Shown: positions 36,701 through 44,031, counted from the first letter of the stretch. The stretch: DNA of 59,538 nt from Thermoanaerobaculia bacterium (GCA_030431255.1 JAUIJL010000036.1:1-59538); one strand, 5' to 3'. Numbers and translations are program-made. Notes: a model not told the origin generated them from the sequence alone.

Positions 36701-37010
36701 GAGTGTCACCACCAGCGTATTCGGCATGTTGCCCCTGGTGCTTTTCCCCGGAGCGGGCTCCGAGCTCTATCGAGGCCTGGGAAGCGTCGTGGTGGGTGGC
36801 CTCTTGGTCTCCACCGTGTTGACCCTCTTCGTGATTCCCTGCCTACTGTCCTTGGTGCTCGACTGGCGTCGAGGCATGTTGTTGCGCTGGCGCCAATCGG
36901 TGGGACGCCGGGGCGAGGAATCTTCACGATTCGATCTCGCGCGACCGATCGTCGACAAGGGCAGCGGCACCTTTGCGGCGGCGGACCCCAGCGGCACCAT
37001 CGATCTTTAG
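33759..37010 (+). CDS. RND efflux transporter permease subunit
   Basis: 1083 aa proton-driven pump of the AcrB/MMPL-like RND superfamily, full length. It starts at GTG 33759 within GTGA of the adaptor stop. N-terminal helix then ATPAEIERDIIVRQEEQLED of the porter domain; LAGLAFAVGMVVDNSIVVIE carries the TM4 D residues of the proton relay. The second half repeats the fold and has LTMLGFVILVGTVVNNAILL and PIFMSVTTSVFGMLPLVLFP. Hydrophobicity predicts 12 helices. Substrate type (drug or metal) cannot be read; the metal-pump methionine motif is not obvious. Confidence 0.93.
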   Translation: MREVIRASIRKPVATLVWGIVLVLFGALAMFRMPIQLTPTLEAPRITVTTAWPGATPAEIERDIIVRQEEQLEDLEQLVRMESSSFDGLAAITLTFPVGTDLDFALMRAATRLQQVRGMPLDADEPVIETTGSDHDRVAWFMLTPNGDSAETALGLSRLGPLMHDIARPRFERVEGVSQVQVFGARALEMQVRVDSRKLAARGITLAQLADALGRDNRDWGAGDYSDGKRRWKVRSLGAYHSPEELEEAVIGLRQGVPVRLGDVADVELSQGELGQAGFYLDEPTIGVSIAKKPGTNVLQVMEGLRVAVDELNRGPLAEVGVRLEQSYDETEYIDRAIVLVRQSLLIGGVLAVCMLLIFLRSAATTFLVSVAIPVSLIATFSILWLTGRTLNVVTLAGLAFAVGMVVDNSIVVIENIYRHRQMGKSRRRSAMEGTSEVWGAVVASTLTTVAVFLPIAFIQGEVGQLFRDLAVAISSSVLFSMLVALTLIPSLSSKLLEVPTQNHRQPGRGPMLGKRIADGISHTVYRLCGSMWVRLAVVLGVTVSAVLLTWGLTPPLEYLPKGNRNFVYGVVVVPGDYNIEQTVALREPFVERLRPLWTAEEAKARSMAGGGLRSFYYVAFPGGAIFGLRARDPDRAAELVDEVAAIGKVLPGARAFASQRSIFDNSIARGRNIDIALTGPDLPRLMELARQVMAKAEAALPEAQIRPSTQLEIGSPEIRVSPDRFRLAQLGIQSRDIGLATSAAVDGAWVGRYIHEGRELDLKLIDAGLIGHEGVPPLEEVPVPTPSGDLVTLGSLAEVIPAKAPSEIHRLDRQRTVQIFVEPPPETALAEAMALIQEEVVEPMRESGALGETYAARLSGSSDSLTEMVGSMSWIFALAVVLTFLLMAALFESFLYPFIIMWTVPLATLGGVIGLGALSLFQHQGLDVLTMLGFVILVGTVVNNAILLVHQALIHLRQDDMSARDAVTAAARNRVRPIFMSVTTSVFGMLPLVLFPGAGSELYRGLGSVVVGGLLVSTVLTLFVIPCLLSLVLDWRRGMLLRWRQSVGRRGEESSRFDLARPIVDKGSGTFAAADPSGTIDL

Positions 37011-37102
37011 GCAAAAGCTCAACGCGGACTTATCGTAGATCCGGGTCGACGCGGGTCGGTCGGGAGTGATGTCTTCGAATGGATATGTCGGGAGGCGCGG
37101 AA

Positions 37103-37660
37103 ATGGATGCACAGGCTGAAGAAATCCGAGAGGAAAGCGTCGACAGCGGCGGATCTCAGAAAGACACGACCCGAAGGCGTAAGTGGCTGAAAGAGCTGGT
37201 CTGGATCGTCGCCCTCTTGGGTCTCCTTCTGGTCTCGGGTCGGCTGATCGGCGCTTGGCGGGCTCCGGATTTGGTGGGTGAGCCGGTGGAATTCGCGTTG
37301 CGCAACCTCGATGGTGAGATCGTGCGCCTATCCGACTATCGGGGTCGCAAAGTGGTGGTCAACTTCTGGGCCACTTGGTGCATGCCCTGCCGCGTGGAGC
37401 TACCGACGTTGTCTCGCTTCGCTCGCAAAAACCCCGAGCTCCAAGTGCTGGGTCTCTCGGTGCAAAGCCCGCCCGACGAGCTGAAGAGAGTCGCCGCCGA
37501 TCTCCCGTTCCCAACCCTGATTCTGGACGACGAAACGGGCCGGCGGCTCGGTGTGAACGCCCTGCCCAGCACCCTGGTGATCGACGAGCAAGGGCGCGTA
37601 AGGTCCGCCCATTCCGGCATTCTCTTCGGTCCACAGCTTTGGTGGATGACGCGGGATTAG
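37103..37660 (+). CDS. TlpA-like membrane-anchored thioredoxin
   Basis: 185 aa. The ATG at 37103 is chosen because GGGAGG lies at good spacing; ATGs at 37079 and 37085 lack a site. One membrane helix (about 36-54), then the TlpA/ResA fold with FALRNLDGEIVRLSDYRGRK, active site NFWATWCMPCRVELPTL (CMPC) and the cis-Pro segment VNALPSTLVID. It is expected in the periplasm as a disulfide reductase or protein-folding factor. It sits 92 bases after the RND gene and before the beta-lactamase gene. Confidence 0.9.
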   Translation: MDAQAEEIREESVDSGGSQKDTTRRRKWLKELVWIVALLGLLLVSGRLIGAWRAPDLVGEPVEFALRNLDGEIVRLSDYRGRKVVVNFWATWCMPCRVELPTLSRFARKNPELQVLGLSVQSPPDELKRVAADLPFPTLILDDETGRRLGVNALPSTLVIDEQGRVRSAHSGILFGPQLWWMTRD

Positions 37661-37788
37661 GGCGGACGCATTCGAGGCTTTGCACCAGGACGGCTCCCCC
37701 TGCCACGATTTGGCCACGATTGCGAATCAGAATCGCCTTCTACGCTTCTTAGCCCTGAAAAATCAACGGTTTGTGGAAGGATTCAACA

Positions 37789-38622
37789 ATGCGTCGGCTG
37801 ACTTTGTCCTTGGCCCTGATCTCCGTCACCCTGCTCACCGCCTTCGGCTCCGCCGCCGGGGCCGAGACCCTCGAAGAGCATTTTGCCGACTACGAAGGCT
37901 GTTTCTTGGTCACCGAGCTCGACGGCACACCGCTCCTGCGTTGGGGCGCCTGCTCAGAGCGATATCCCCCTTGTTCCACCTTCAAGATCCCCAACAGCTT
38001 GATCGGCCTGGAGACCGGCGCCGTGGATCTGGAGACCGTGTTGCCGTGGGACGGCGAAAAGAAATACTTGCGCAGCTGGGAGCGAGACCACGATTTGGCT
38101 TCGGCCATCCGCTATTCGGTGGTCTGGTACTACCAAGAGCTGGCGCGGCGAGTGGGCGAGGAGAAGATGCAGGACTACGTGAATCGCTTCAACTACGGCA
38201 ATCGGGACATCAGCGGCGGCCTGACCACGTTCTGGCTCAGCTCGTCGATGAAGATCTCGGCCGACGAGCAGATTCGATTCCTGAGCAAGCTCTACACCGG
38301 CGAGCTGCCGGTGTCGGAAGCCTCGGTAGAAACCGTGAAGAAGATCCTCTTCTTCAAAGGCTCCGACACTTCTGGAGCCTCCACCGGTGAGCCGCCCTGG
38401 TCCTTGAGCGCCAAAACCGGATCGTGTCGGCTCGAAGGCGAGCAAACCCTGGGCTGGTGGGTCGGAAATTGGACCCAAGGCGACCGACAACGTCTCTTCG
38501 CCACGCGAATTCTCGGCAAAGGCGCCGACGGTCCCACCGCCCGCAAGCTGACCCTTCGGATGCTGGCGGATCCCGACGTAGTATCCAAGGTAGGGGCTCA
38601 ACCTCTGGAGCTCGAGCCCTGA
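37789..38622 (+). CDS. Class D (OXA-type) beta-lactamase
   Basis: 277 aa with signal peptide (1-25). All class D motifs are present: S63-T-F-K66 (PPCSTFKIPNSLIGLE), S110-V-V, Y136-G-N (FNYGNRDISGG), Trp149 in FWL, and K209-T-G-S. It should hydrolyse beta-lactams in the periplasm by a carbamylated-lysine mechanism. Flanking genes are chromosomal and no mobile element is adjacent, so it looks intrinsic rather than acquired. GGAAGG precedes the ATG at 37789. It follows the RND and TlpA genes on the same strand. Confidence 0.92.
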   Translation: MRRLTLSLALISVTLLTAFGSAAGAETLEEHFADYEGCFLVTELDGTPLLRWGACSERYPPCSTFKIPNSLIGLETGAVDLETVLPWDGEKKYLRSWERDHDLASAIRYSVVWYYQELARRVGEEKMQDYVNRFNYGNRDISGGLTTFWLSSSMKISADEQIRFLSKLYTGELPVSEASVETVKKILFFKGSDTSGASTGEPPWSLSAKTGSCRLEGEQTLGWWVGNWTQGDRQRLFATRILGKGADGPTARKLTLRMLADPDVVSKVGAQPLELEP

Positions 38623-38638
38623 GCGGTCTTTGATTTCG

Positions 38639-38673
38639 TGAAGGGATGAAACAAGTCATCCCTTCATTTTCTT
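38639..38673 (+). terminator. Hairpin terminator between beta-lactamase and peptide gene
   Basis: An 11-bp perfect stem (38639-38649 with 38656-38666), 6-base loop, then ATTTTCTT on the + strand. It terminates the beta-lactamase transcript and also sits at the end of the leftward peptide/TPR operon. A related, less perfect hairpin follows the other peptide gene (39869-39896). Confidence 0.8.
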
Positions 38674-38675
38674 GG

Positions 38676-38735
38676 TCAACCGGTTGGAACCATACCACCG
38701 GCTATGCCGGAAGAAATGCTAGTGGTTGTCTTCAT
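38676..38735 (-). CDS. 19-residue peptide gene (copy 2)
   Basis: Encodes MKTTTSISSGIAGGMVPTG. GAGAGGAG stands 4 bases before the ATG, a strong ribosome-binding site. It begins 40 bases after the stop of the TPR gene on the same strand and ends just before a perfect hairpin. A second peptide of exactly the same length, with the shared pattern MK..T...SG..GG..PTG, lies upstream of the TPR gene (39907-39966). There is no secretion signal. The repeated length, motif, site and following hairpin support a real gene family; the function is unknown, with a signalling or modified-peptide precursor as possibilities. Confidence 0.6.
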   Translation of the reverse strand: MKTTTSISSGIAGGMVPTG

Positions 38736-38775
38736 TGAGCTCCTCTCAAATTCTGCTGGACAGCGGGTACGATGC

Positions 38776-39846
38776 TCAGGATTGCTTTGCCCTGTGGTGT
38801 GGCTTCAACAAGAGGCGTAGCTCTACCGCTTCGCCATACCGGATCGATTTGCTCTCCAGAGCTGTCCGCAAAGCGTTCTTCGTCAAGGGGCGCAGGCTGT
38901 AGGGCATCTTATTGACCAGCCGTCGAACGGTGAGCAGGACATCGGCGGATTCTGAATGCCTTCCGGCTTGGGCGTAGGCACAAATTAGATCAAGAGCACA
39001 TGCGAGCGCCTGATCCGGGTGCTGTTCTTCCAAGAACCGAACCGCCCGCCGCAGAGGCGCGATCGCCAGTTGGGGCCGCCCATCGCGCATGTTGAGAAGT
39101 GCCTCTGCCCTCGAAAGCATGAGGCGAGGGAGTTGGGCCTTTCGATACCCTGAACCGCCATCGGCGAATTGCTTCCGTAGATCTTCAATATGCCCCTTCA
39201 GTCGCTCGAAGAAAGCAGGTGGGACTTTCAAGCCCGTTTCAAAGCTCAAGGCGTTGCATGTCGTCATCACGGCGCTCAGCATCGAATAGTCCGTGCGCGG
39301 TTCCTCCACTTTGATCAGATCCATGACAGTGATTGCATCGATCAAGGCATCGCTGAGATCACCGAGCAAATACAGAATCCATCCTCGGATCGCCAGAGCA
39401 GGCACTCGGTCCGAGCTGGTTGCCAGAGCGGAATTGATGATTTGCAATCCAGATTCGAGCTCACCCAGGCAAATCAGAGTGCCGGCCATCTTCGTGTAGA
39501 TGTCTCCTCGGCTGGTTTCGCCCAGGCCGGGGATCGAAAGGGCCTCGCGGAAGGTTTGAAGAGCCTGCTCCAGGTCTCCATTGGTGCGCAGCGTGGAAGC
39601 ATAAACGGCAAGAGCGAATGCGTGGTGATCAGGAGTGGCATCCCGAATCCTTTTCACTAACTTCAGAATGCTTTTTCCTGCATGTAGAGCCTCAGCAGGA
39701 TTGTCGGTGTTGAGATTGTCGATTCGTTTAGATATCTGGCGCAGAGCCTCGGCAGACCAGTAGCGTTCCTGATCCACCATTCTGGCAATGTCAGCAGCAT
39801 CGGCCCGGCGAATGCGCTTCTGCTGATGTTCGGTCACCACGCCCAT
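38776..39846 (-). CDS. TPR-repeat protein of unknown function, flanked by peptide genes
   Basis: 356 aa, cytoplasmic, almost entirely alpha-helical. TPR-like units are visible, such as ALAVYASTLRTNGDLEQALQ, TKMAGTLICLGELESGLQII, ALAIRGWILYLLGDLSDALI and CALDLICAYAQAGRHSESAD. There is no helix-turn-helix and no enzyme domain, so it resembles the TPR receptor part of Rap-like proteins rather than a PlcR/Rgg regulator (comparison, not a family assignment). Two 19-residue peptide genes flank it on the same strand. The start at 39846 is weakly supported (no clear AGGAG). Confidence 0.7.
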   Translation of the reverse strand: MGVVTEHQQKRIRRADAADIARMVDQERYWSAEALRQISKRIDNLNTDNPAEALHAGKSILKLVKRIRDATPDHHAFALAVYASTLRTNGDLEQALQTFREALSIPGLGETSRGDIYTKMAGTLICLGELESGLQIINSALATSSDRVPALAIRGWILYLLGDLSDALIDAITVMDLIKVEEPRTDYSMLSAVMTTCNALSFETGLKVPPAFFERLKGHIEDLRKQFADGGSGYRKAQLPRLMLSRAEALLNMRDGRPQLAIAPLRRAVRFLEEQHPDQALACALDLICAYAQAGRHSESADVLLTVRRLVNKMPYSLRPLTKNALRTALESKSIRYGEAVELRLLLKPHHRAKQS

Positions 39847-39868
39847 GTAAGAAGGATAGACGAATTTA

Positions 39869-39931
39869 TGAAGGGATGACCAGAGCCACCCCTTCGTCTT
39901 TTGGAGTCATCCGGTCGGCAAGACCCCACCG
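39869..39931 (-). repeat. Diverged copy of the sequence at 38639-38700
   Basis: 39869-39931 resembles 38639-38700 (both begin TGAAGGGATGA and share CCCTTC and a final CCACCG; roughly 70% by eye). Each covers the end of a peptide gene and the hairpin after it. This copy's hairpin has mismatches. The pair shows that the two peptide genes and their 3' flanks arose by duplication. Confidence 0.6.
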
Positions 39932-39966
39932 TAGGCACCGCTTAGGACATCAGTTTTAACCTTCAT
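39907..39966 (-). CDS. 19-residue peptide gene (copy 1)
   Basis: Encodes MKVKTDVLSGAYGGVLPTG, with AAGGAGAAGGCA directly before the ATG at 39966. A ten-codon basic frame MKLAKLRRRQ (39963-39995), itself preceded by AGGTGA, overlaps this start as ATGA, which could couple translation. The TPR gene begins 60 bases downstream on the same strand. It shares K2, T5, SG at 9-10, GG at 13-14 and PTG at 17-19 with copy 2. No family was recognised. Confidence 0.6.
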   Translation of the reverse strand: MKVKTDVLSGAYGGVLPTG

Positions 39967-40341
39967 TGCCTTCTCCTTAGTTTGGCGAGCTTCATTGCTT
40001 CACCTATTCTGGAAGATAGGCAGATTACTTCAATGTCGTCTAGTCCGTTGCGGAATCGCACCGAAAGGTGTTCAGAGGAAAACCTCATTCTTCCGCTTTT
40101 GGTGGAAATCTTTGCGTCAGAGCTGTTCCCTGATAAGCGATTTCTCGATCTAGGTGAGTCGTTGGATTGGAATCCACTCGCAAGGAAGACTCCCAGTCAT
40201 TTTGACGGCACGTTCTGCCGACAACGGGCGTTTCTTGGCCACATGTCGTTGACTTTCGGTAGCTTCCCGGCACCATCAACACATCGGGAGCCTGTGTTGA
40301 GCCGTTTCCGCAGGCTCCCACCTTTTTCAAAGCCGGGACCC
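39967..40341. other. Divergent region between the peptide/TPR operon and the + strand gene
   Basis: About 375 bases. It contains the short basic leader frame at 39963-39995 (- strand). A + strand frame is open from 39982 into the next gene, but its composition is not protein-like. Promoters for both directions are expected here; none was clearly seen. Confidence 0.4.
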
Positions 40342-40950
40342 ATGACCGCTGACTTCACACTTTCCGCCATCGTCGACGATCTCGACCCGCAGCTTGAGCT
40401 CAAGACGGCCGACCTTGAGAAGCTCTTGGAAGCGCTGTGTGCGGCAGAGCATCCCGGGTCGTTCAGGGTGCTCTTTTGGCTCTTGCTGCGGACGTTTCAA
40501 AAAGATCCCGATCTCCATGCCGCTATCGTTGAATCTTGGATACCCAGTGAAGCAAGTCTGGCGCGGCTGTTGGAAGATGCGGGCAAGGGCGGAACACGAA
40601 TAGTTCTGTCGTTGGAAGGCGTGAGAGGAGAGCTGAAGCGGATCTGGCAGCTCTGTGACGATATCGGTCTCGCCAACCTAGTGGCGTCGAATGAGCCGCT
40701 GGCAGTCGTCGCCCTGGCGCCGATGGCGGCCTTGCACACGGAGCGCCAGCTCGACGAGCTGATAGCAGCCGTTTCCCGGGGTCTCCAGTGGAAGGATCCC
40801 GGAGAAATTCTGAGCCCCGACGGAGATCAGGAGTTTGACGTCGAAGCTTTAGTTGCCCTGGCGCAAACCCGCTTGGTGAGAACCGGTGGAGGGGAAGCGC
40901 TCAATATCGTGGTGTTAAGGCTGATGAATGTTGCCGAATCGGTGAATTAG
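40342..40950 (+). CDS. Helical protein of unknown function
   Basis: 202 aa from the ATG at 40342, where protein-like sequence begins (MTADFTLSAIVDDLDPQLEL); the frame is open upstream to 39982 but looks unconserved, and the ribosome-binding site is weak. Acidic, mostly alpha-helical, no membrane segment. Segments such as LEKLLEALCAAEHPG and GEALNIVVLRLMNVAESVN suggest a helical bundle. No family was recognised. An intrinsic terminator follows. Confidence 0.55.
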   Translation: MTADFTLSAIVDDLDPQLELKTADLEKLLEALCAAEHPGSFRVLFWLLLRTFQKDPDLHAAIVESWIPSEASLARLLEDAGKGGTRIVLSLEGVRGELKRIWQLCDDIGLANLVASNEPLAVVALAPMAALHTERQLDELIAAVSRGLQWKDPGEILSPDGDQEFDVEALVALAQTRLVRTGGGEALNIVVLRLMNVAESVN

Positions 40951-41003
40951 AAAACGGACGCTTTTGGTGCTATCCCCTGAGACGGGCTTAGCAGCACATG
41001 GGT

Positions 41004-41038
41004 GGCGGGGCGTGGAAGCACGCTCCGCCGATTTTTTT
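41004..41038 (+). terminator. Rho-independent terminator
   Basis: An 11-bp stem (41004-41014 with 41019-41029, one G-T pair), GAAG loop and seven T residues (41032-41038), 53 bases after the stop of the + strand gene. It lies just before the convergent thymidine kinase stop. Confidence 0.88.
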
Positions 41039-41058
41039 CGACGGGTGGGAATGTGAGC

Positions 41059-41691
41059 TCAGCTTTCGGCGGTGCGCCTGACGGGCTCGTCCGGGTCGGT
41101 GGTCGTGTTGAGGTCGAGGGTCCGTTGGGCGGCGTCGGGGTGACGGTAGCAGCGTCGGCAGCGGGCCTCGTAGGATTCGCTGTCACCCACCAGGACTTGC
41201 TCTCCGGCGTCGGTGATGCGTTGGCTGAATTGGGCCGGCTCTCCACATTGCACGCAGATGGCGTGGACTTTGGACACGTAGTCGGCCACCGCCATGATCT
41301 TGGGCATCGGGCCGAACGGCTCGCCGCGGAAATCCATGTCCAAGCCGGCGACGATGACCCGAATGCCGGCGTCGGCGAGCTCCACCACCAGCTTCCACAG
41401 GGCCTCGTCGAAGAATTGTGCCTCGTCGATGCCCACCACTTGCACGCTCCAATGGAGCTTCTGGTGCATTTCTTGGCTGCTGGAGACGGCGTAGGCGTCG
41501 AGGCTCCGGTTGTCCCGGGAAACGACGCCGTCGGCCCGGGTGTCGGCGGCGGGTTTAAAGATCTGAACCCGCTGGCGGGCGATCACCGCCCGGCGCAATC
41601 GTCGAATCAGCTCTTCGCTTTTGCCGGAAAACATGCCGCCGGCGATGACTTCAATGTGGCCTGAGGATCGTTCGTTCATCTGAGGGCTCAT
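41059..41691 (-). CDS. tdk: Thymidine kinase (type II)
   Basis: 210 aa; phosphorylates thymidine to dTMP with ATP in the salvage pathway. P-loop [17 protein letters not shown], Walker [16 protein letters not shown], lasso and substrate segments, and zinc-binding pairs CVQC and CRRC identify the type II (TK1-like) tetrameric enzyme. The ATG at 41691 is used; the ATG at 41679 is also possible. It starts 11 bases after the HAD phosphatase stop on the same strand, so the two are likely co-transcribed. Confidence 0.93.
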   Translation of the reverse strand: MSPQMNERSSGHIEVIAGGMFSGKSEELIRRLRRAVIARQRVQIFKPAADTRADGVVSRDNRSLDAYAVSSSQEMHQKLHWSVQVVGIDEAQFFDEALWKLVVELADAGIRVIVAGLDMDFRGEPFGPMPKIMAVADYVSKVHAICVQCGEPAQFSQRITDAGEQVLVGDSESYEARCRRCYRHPDAAQRTLDLNTTTDPDEPVRRTAES

Positions 41692-41702
41692 GGTCGGGCC
41701 AT

Positions 41703-42401
41703 TCAAGCAGGAAATGGGAAAAGACCGGTGATCTTCTTCACCGAAAGCTCCGCCATGGAACCGATAATTTGATCGGCTTCGTGCAAGAGCTCTGCGGATT
41801 GTGTGGAGGTGACGCCCAGGGTGGGCATGCCCAAAGCGCGGGCGGCTTGGATGCCGAGCGGGGAATCCTCGATGACCAGCACCTCGTGGGGGTGAAAAAG
41901 ACGCGCGGGCAAGGGCGGACGGGCGTTGAGCGCTTGTAAACCGCGGCGATAGCCCTCTGGATCCGGTTTGCCGGTCGGCACCTCGTCGGCCGTGACCACG
42001 GTCTTGAAGCAGTTGGAGATGCCCATTTGGCGGAGCGCTCCTTCCACTTCCATCCTCAAGGCGCCGGTGACTATCCCCAGGCTCCAGCCGACCCCGTGAG
42101 CTTCGCGGATCAGGTCGGCGGCGCCGGGCATCTCGGGCAGCCCCTTCAGCCGGATCTGCATTTGATAATAGGCCGCTTTGCGGGCGACCAGTCGAGACAC
42201 CACATCCGCGCTCGACGCAAGATCGTTGTGCTCGAGAATGGCGGTGATGCAATTCCGGTCGTTCAAACCCAGGTAGTCGGAGAAATAATCCGATTCGGAT
42301 AGGGAGATACCCTCTTCTCGGAAAACCCGTTTCATGGTCTCGAAGTGGATGGACTCGTCGTCCACCAAGACGCCGTTGAAGTCGAAAAGTATCGCCCGCA
42401 T
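41703..42401 (-). CDS. HAD-family phosphatase (beta-phosphoglucomutase-like)
   Basis: 232 aa subfamily IA HAD hydrolase. Motif I is [13 protein letters not shown], with N where most phosphatases have the second (acid/base) Asp. Motif II is [13 protein letters not shown], motif [11 protein letters not shown], motif [19 protein letters not shown]. The cap domain resembles beta-phosphoglucomutase and sugar phosphatases. The Asp-to-Asn change could lower or redirect activity. Likely substrates are small sugar or nucleotide phosphates; the thymidine kinase neighbour suggests, but does not show, nucleotides. Confidence 0.88.
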   Translation of the reverse strand: MRAILFDFNGVLVDDESIHFETMKRVFREEGISLSESDYFSDYLGLNDRNCITAILEHNDLASSADVVSRLVARKAAYYQMQIRLKGLPEMPGAADLIREAHGVGWSLGIVTGALRMEVEGALRQMGISNCFKTVVTADEVPTGKPDPEGYRRGLQALNARPPLPARLFHPHEVLVIEDSPLGIQAARALGMPTLGVTSTQSAELLHEADQIIGSMAELSVKKITGLFPFPA

Positions 42402-42621
42402 CGCGGCCGGATCATAGCGGACTCCAGCGCCGTGCGGGAGAGGGATCCCGGATGGAGCGAGATCACGGAATTTTTTCGGCCCTCCAATGGTTTGACCCTA
42501 AGTACCCGGAAAGGGTATTTTGAAGGACCTCTCGGCGGGCCGAACGGGCTCACCCGCGAGGCCTCGAGTTCGATCCCCCACTTTTGGCACCCTCGCTTGC
42601 CCGAGTTTTGGAGACCAGGCC

Positions 42622-43011
42622 ATGGAACAACACGCAGAGCAACAAGCTCAACCGAGCCCGGCAAATACGCCTTCCCCTTCGTATCCCGTCACCATGACCC
42701 AAAAAGCGGTCGAAATGGTGTCCACCACCCGCAGCCAGGAGGGCATCGACGAGGACAGCGGGCTGCGCGTTGCGGTCCGTGGCGGGGGTTGCAGCGGCTT
42801 TGAATATGCTCTGGATTTCGAGAACGAGGTACGCGACACGGATCTGGTCTACGAGCAACACGGCCTGCGTTTGATTGTCGATCCGATCAGCGCCCGCTAT
42901 TTGACCGGCACCGAAATCGATTACGTCTTCGGCATGCAAGGGGCCGGTTTCAAATTCAACAACCCGAACGCCATCGGCACCTGCGGCTGCGGCTCCTCGT
43001 TTACGGTCTAA
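42622..43011 (+). CDS. A-type iron-sulfur carrier (IscA/ErpA/HesB family)
   Basis: 129 aa. The ATG at 42622 gives a ~22-residue extension before the conserved domain (VTMTQKAVEMV). The three cluster-binding cysteines are present: GGGCSGFEYALDF and the terminal GTCGCGSSF (C-x-C). It delivers Fe-S clusters to apoproteins in the cytoplasm. It converges with ygfZ, another Fe-S maturation factor, with only four bases between the stops, which supports a shared pathway. ErpA versus IscA cannot be decided from sequence alone. Confidence 0.92.
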   Translation: MEQHAEQQAQPSPANTPSPSYPVTMTQKAVEMVSTTRSQEGIDEDSGLRVAVRGGGCSGFEYALDFENEVRDTDLVYEQHGLRLIVDPISARYLTGTEIDYVFGMQGAGFKFNNPNAIGTCGCGSSFTV

Positions 43012-43015
43012 GCCG

Positions 43016-43990
43016 CTAGGCCGGCTCGAAGGGCAGCTCGATGACCTCGGCGGAGCCTCGGGGCTCGCCGTCCGACCACAAAGCGACCGTCGATCCGACG
43101 GTCGCTTTGTTGTGTACGATGCTCAAACCGATCCAACCCTCCTCGGAGCGAGTGATGCTGCCGAGACGGCCCACGGCCTTACCGTCGAGCTGGAGCTCCG
43201 CATCGATCAGCTCCGCAAGCCCGTGCTCGCTGTGGATCCGCAAGCCCCGTAGCAACCGCTGGACCCCACCGCGGTAGTGGATGCGGGCCACCACTTCCTG
43301 GCCCAGATAACACCCTTTGGTGTAGCTGACCGCTTGCTCCACGCCCGTTTCCTGGGGAAAGGTGTCGAGGCCGAAGTCGTTGCCCCAGCGGGGCCGACTG
43401 CTTTCCACCCGAAAGCGTTCCCATGCCTCCCGGCCGATCTTCGTGGCGCCGGCGTCCTTCAGGCGCCGGCTGACGGTGTTTCTAAGATCGTCGTCCGCCC
43501 AAAGATCAAATCCACCACTGTGCTGCTCACCGTCTTTCTCACGGTGGCGCTCGACGACGGTCAGGCCATCGGTGTCGAGGCTCGCCAGCAGCTCGGCGCT
43601 GCTCGGGCCGATCAAGGTCGTCGGACGTGCGGCCAAAGGCTCGGCGGTCACCTGATCGAAGATGATGTATTTGCGCAGGCGCTCCAACACCTTGTCTCCG
43701 GTGCCTGAGGGCACCTCGAGCCACAGACGGTCTTCGAGGCAGATCACGGTGACGTCGGCTTCGATTCGGCCTTTGGCGGTGGTGAAGAAACCATAGGCCG
43801 CCTGGCCTGGGCTCAAAGCGGCCACGTCGCAGGTGACCTGACCGTTCAGAAAACGGGCTCGGTCGTCACCGGTCAGCTCGAGGGCGTCGACGTGGGAGCG
43901 GTCGTAGACGGCCGCGGATTCGCGGATCGCCCGATATTCGTGCTCGGGGGCGTCGATGGAGGTCTGAGGATGTGGGGTCTCGCTGCTCAT
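43016..43990 (-). CDS. ygfZ: Folate-binding Fe-S maturation protein YgfZ
   Basis: 324 aa GcvT-like protein. The diagnostic YgfZ motif KGCYLGQEVVARIHYRGGVQ is present with its cysteine; the N-terminal part includes LTGDDRARFLNGQVTCDV and TAKGRIEADVTV. YgfZ uses a folate to support synthesis or repair of certain Fe-S proteins (family knowledge). It faces an A-type carrier gene. A perfect 15-bp hairpin lies inside its 3' coding end, and its upstream region is a 15-bp repeat array shared with the divergent hydrolase gene. Confidence 0.92.
   Translation of the reverse strand: MSSETPHPQTSIDAPEHEYRAIRESAAVYDRSHVDALELTGDDRARFLNGQVTCDVAALSPGQAAYGFFTTAKGRIEADVTVICLEDRLWLEVPSGTGDKVLERLRKYIIFDQVTAEPLAARPTTLIGPSSAELLASLDTDGLTVVERHREKDGEQHSGGFDLWADDDLRNTVSRRLKDAGATKIGREAWERFRVESSRPRWGNDFGLDTFPQETGVEQAVSYTKGCYLGQEVVARIHYRGGVQRLLRGLRIHSEHGLAELIDAELQLDGKAVGRLGSITRSEEGWIGLSIVHNKATVGSTVALWSDGEPRGSAEVIELPFEPA
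43078..43110 (+). terminator. Perfect 15-bp hairpin inside ygfZ, possible terminator of the A-type carrier gene
   Basis: Arms 43078-43092 and 43096-43110 are exact reverse complements with a 3-base loop. It lies 66 bases after the + strand stop at 43011 but within the coding sequence of convergent ygfZ (encoding part of VHNKATVGSTVALWSDG). Followed by a short T-containing tract on the + strand. Confidence 0.6.
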
Positions 43991-44031
43991 GGGCGGATCT
44001 TATCCGAGAGCCGAGCAGATCGGTTTCGAGC

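Noticed and set aside
37789-38622. Acquired resistance gene on a mobile element
   Set aside because: No IS, integrase or inverted repeat is adjacent, and composition matches the neighbouring core genes.
42585-42602. Sigma-54 promoter (TGGCAC...TTGC) before the Fe-S carrier gene
   Set aside because: The GG-to-GC distance is one base too long for the -24/-12 consensus, and sigma-54 control of this gene is not expected.
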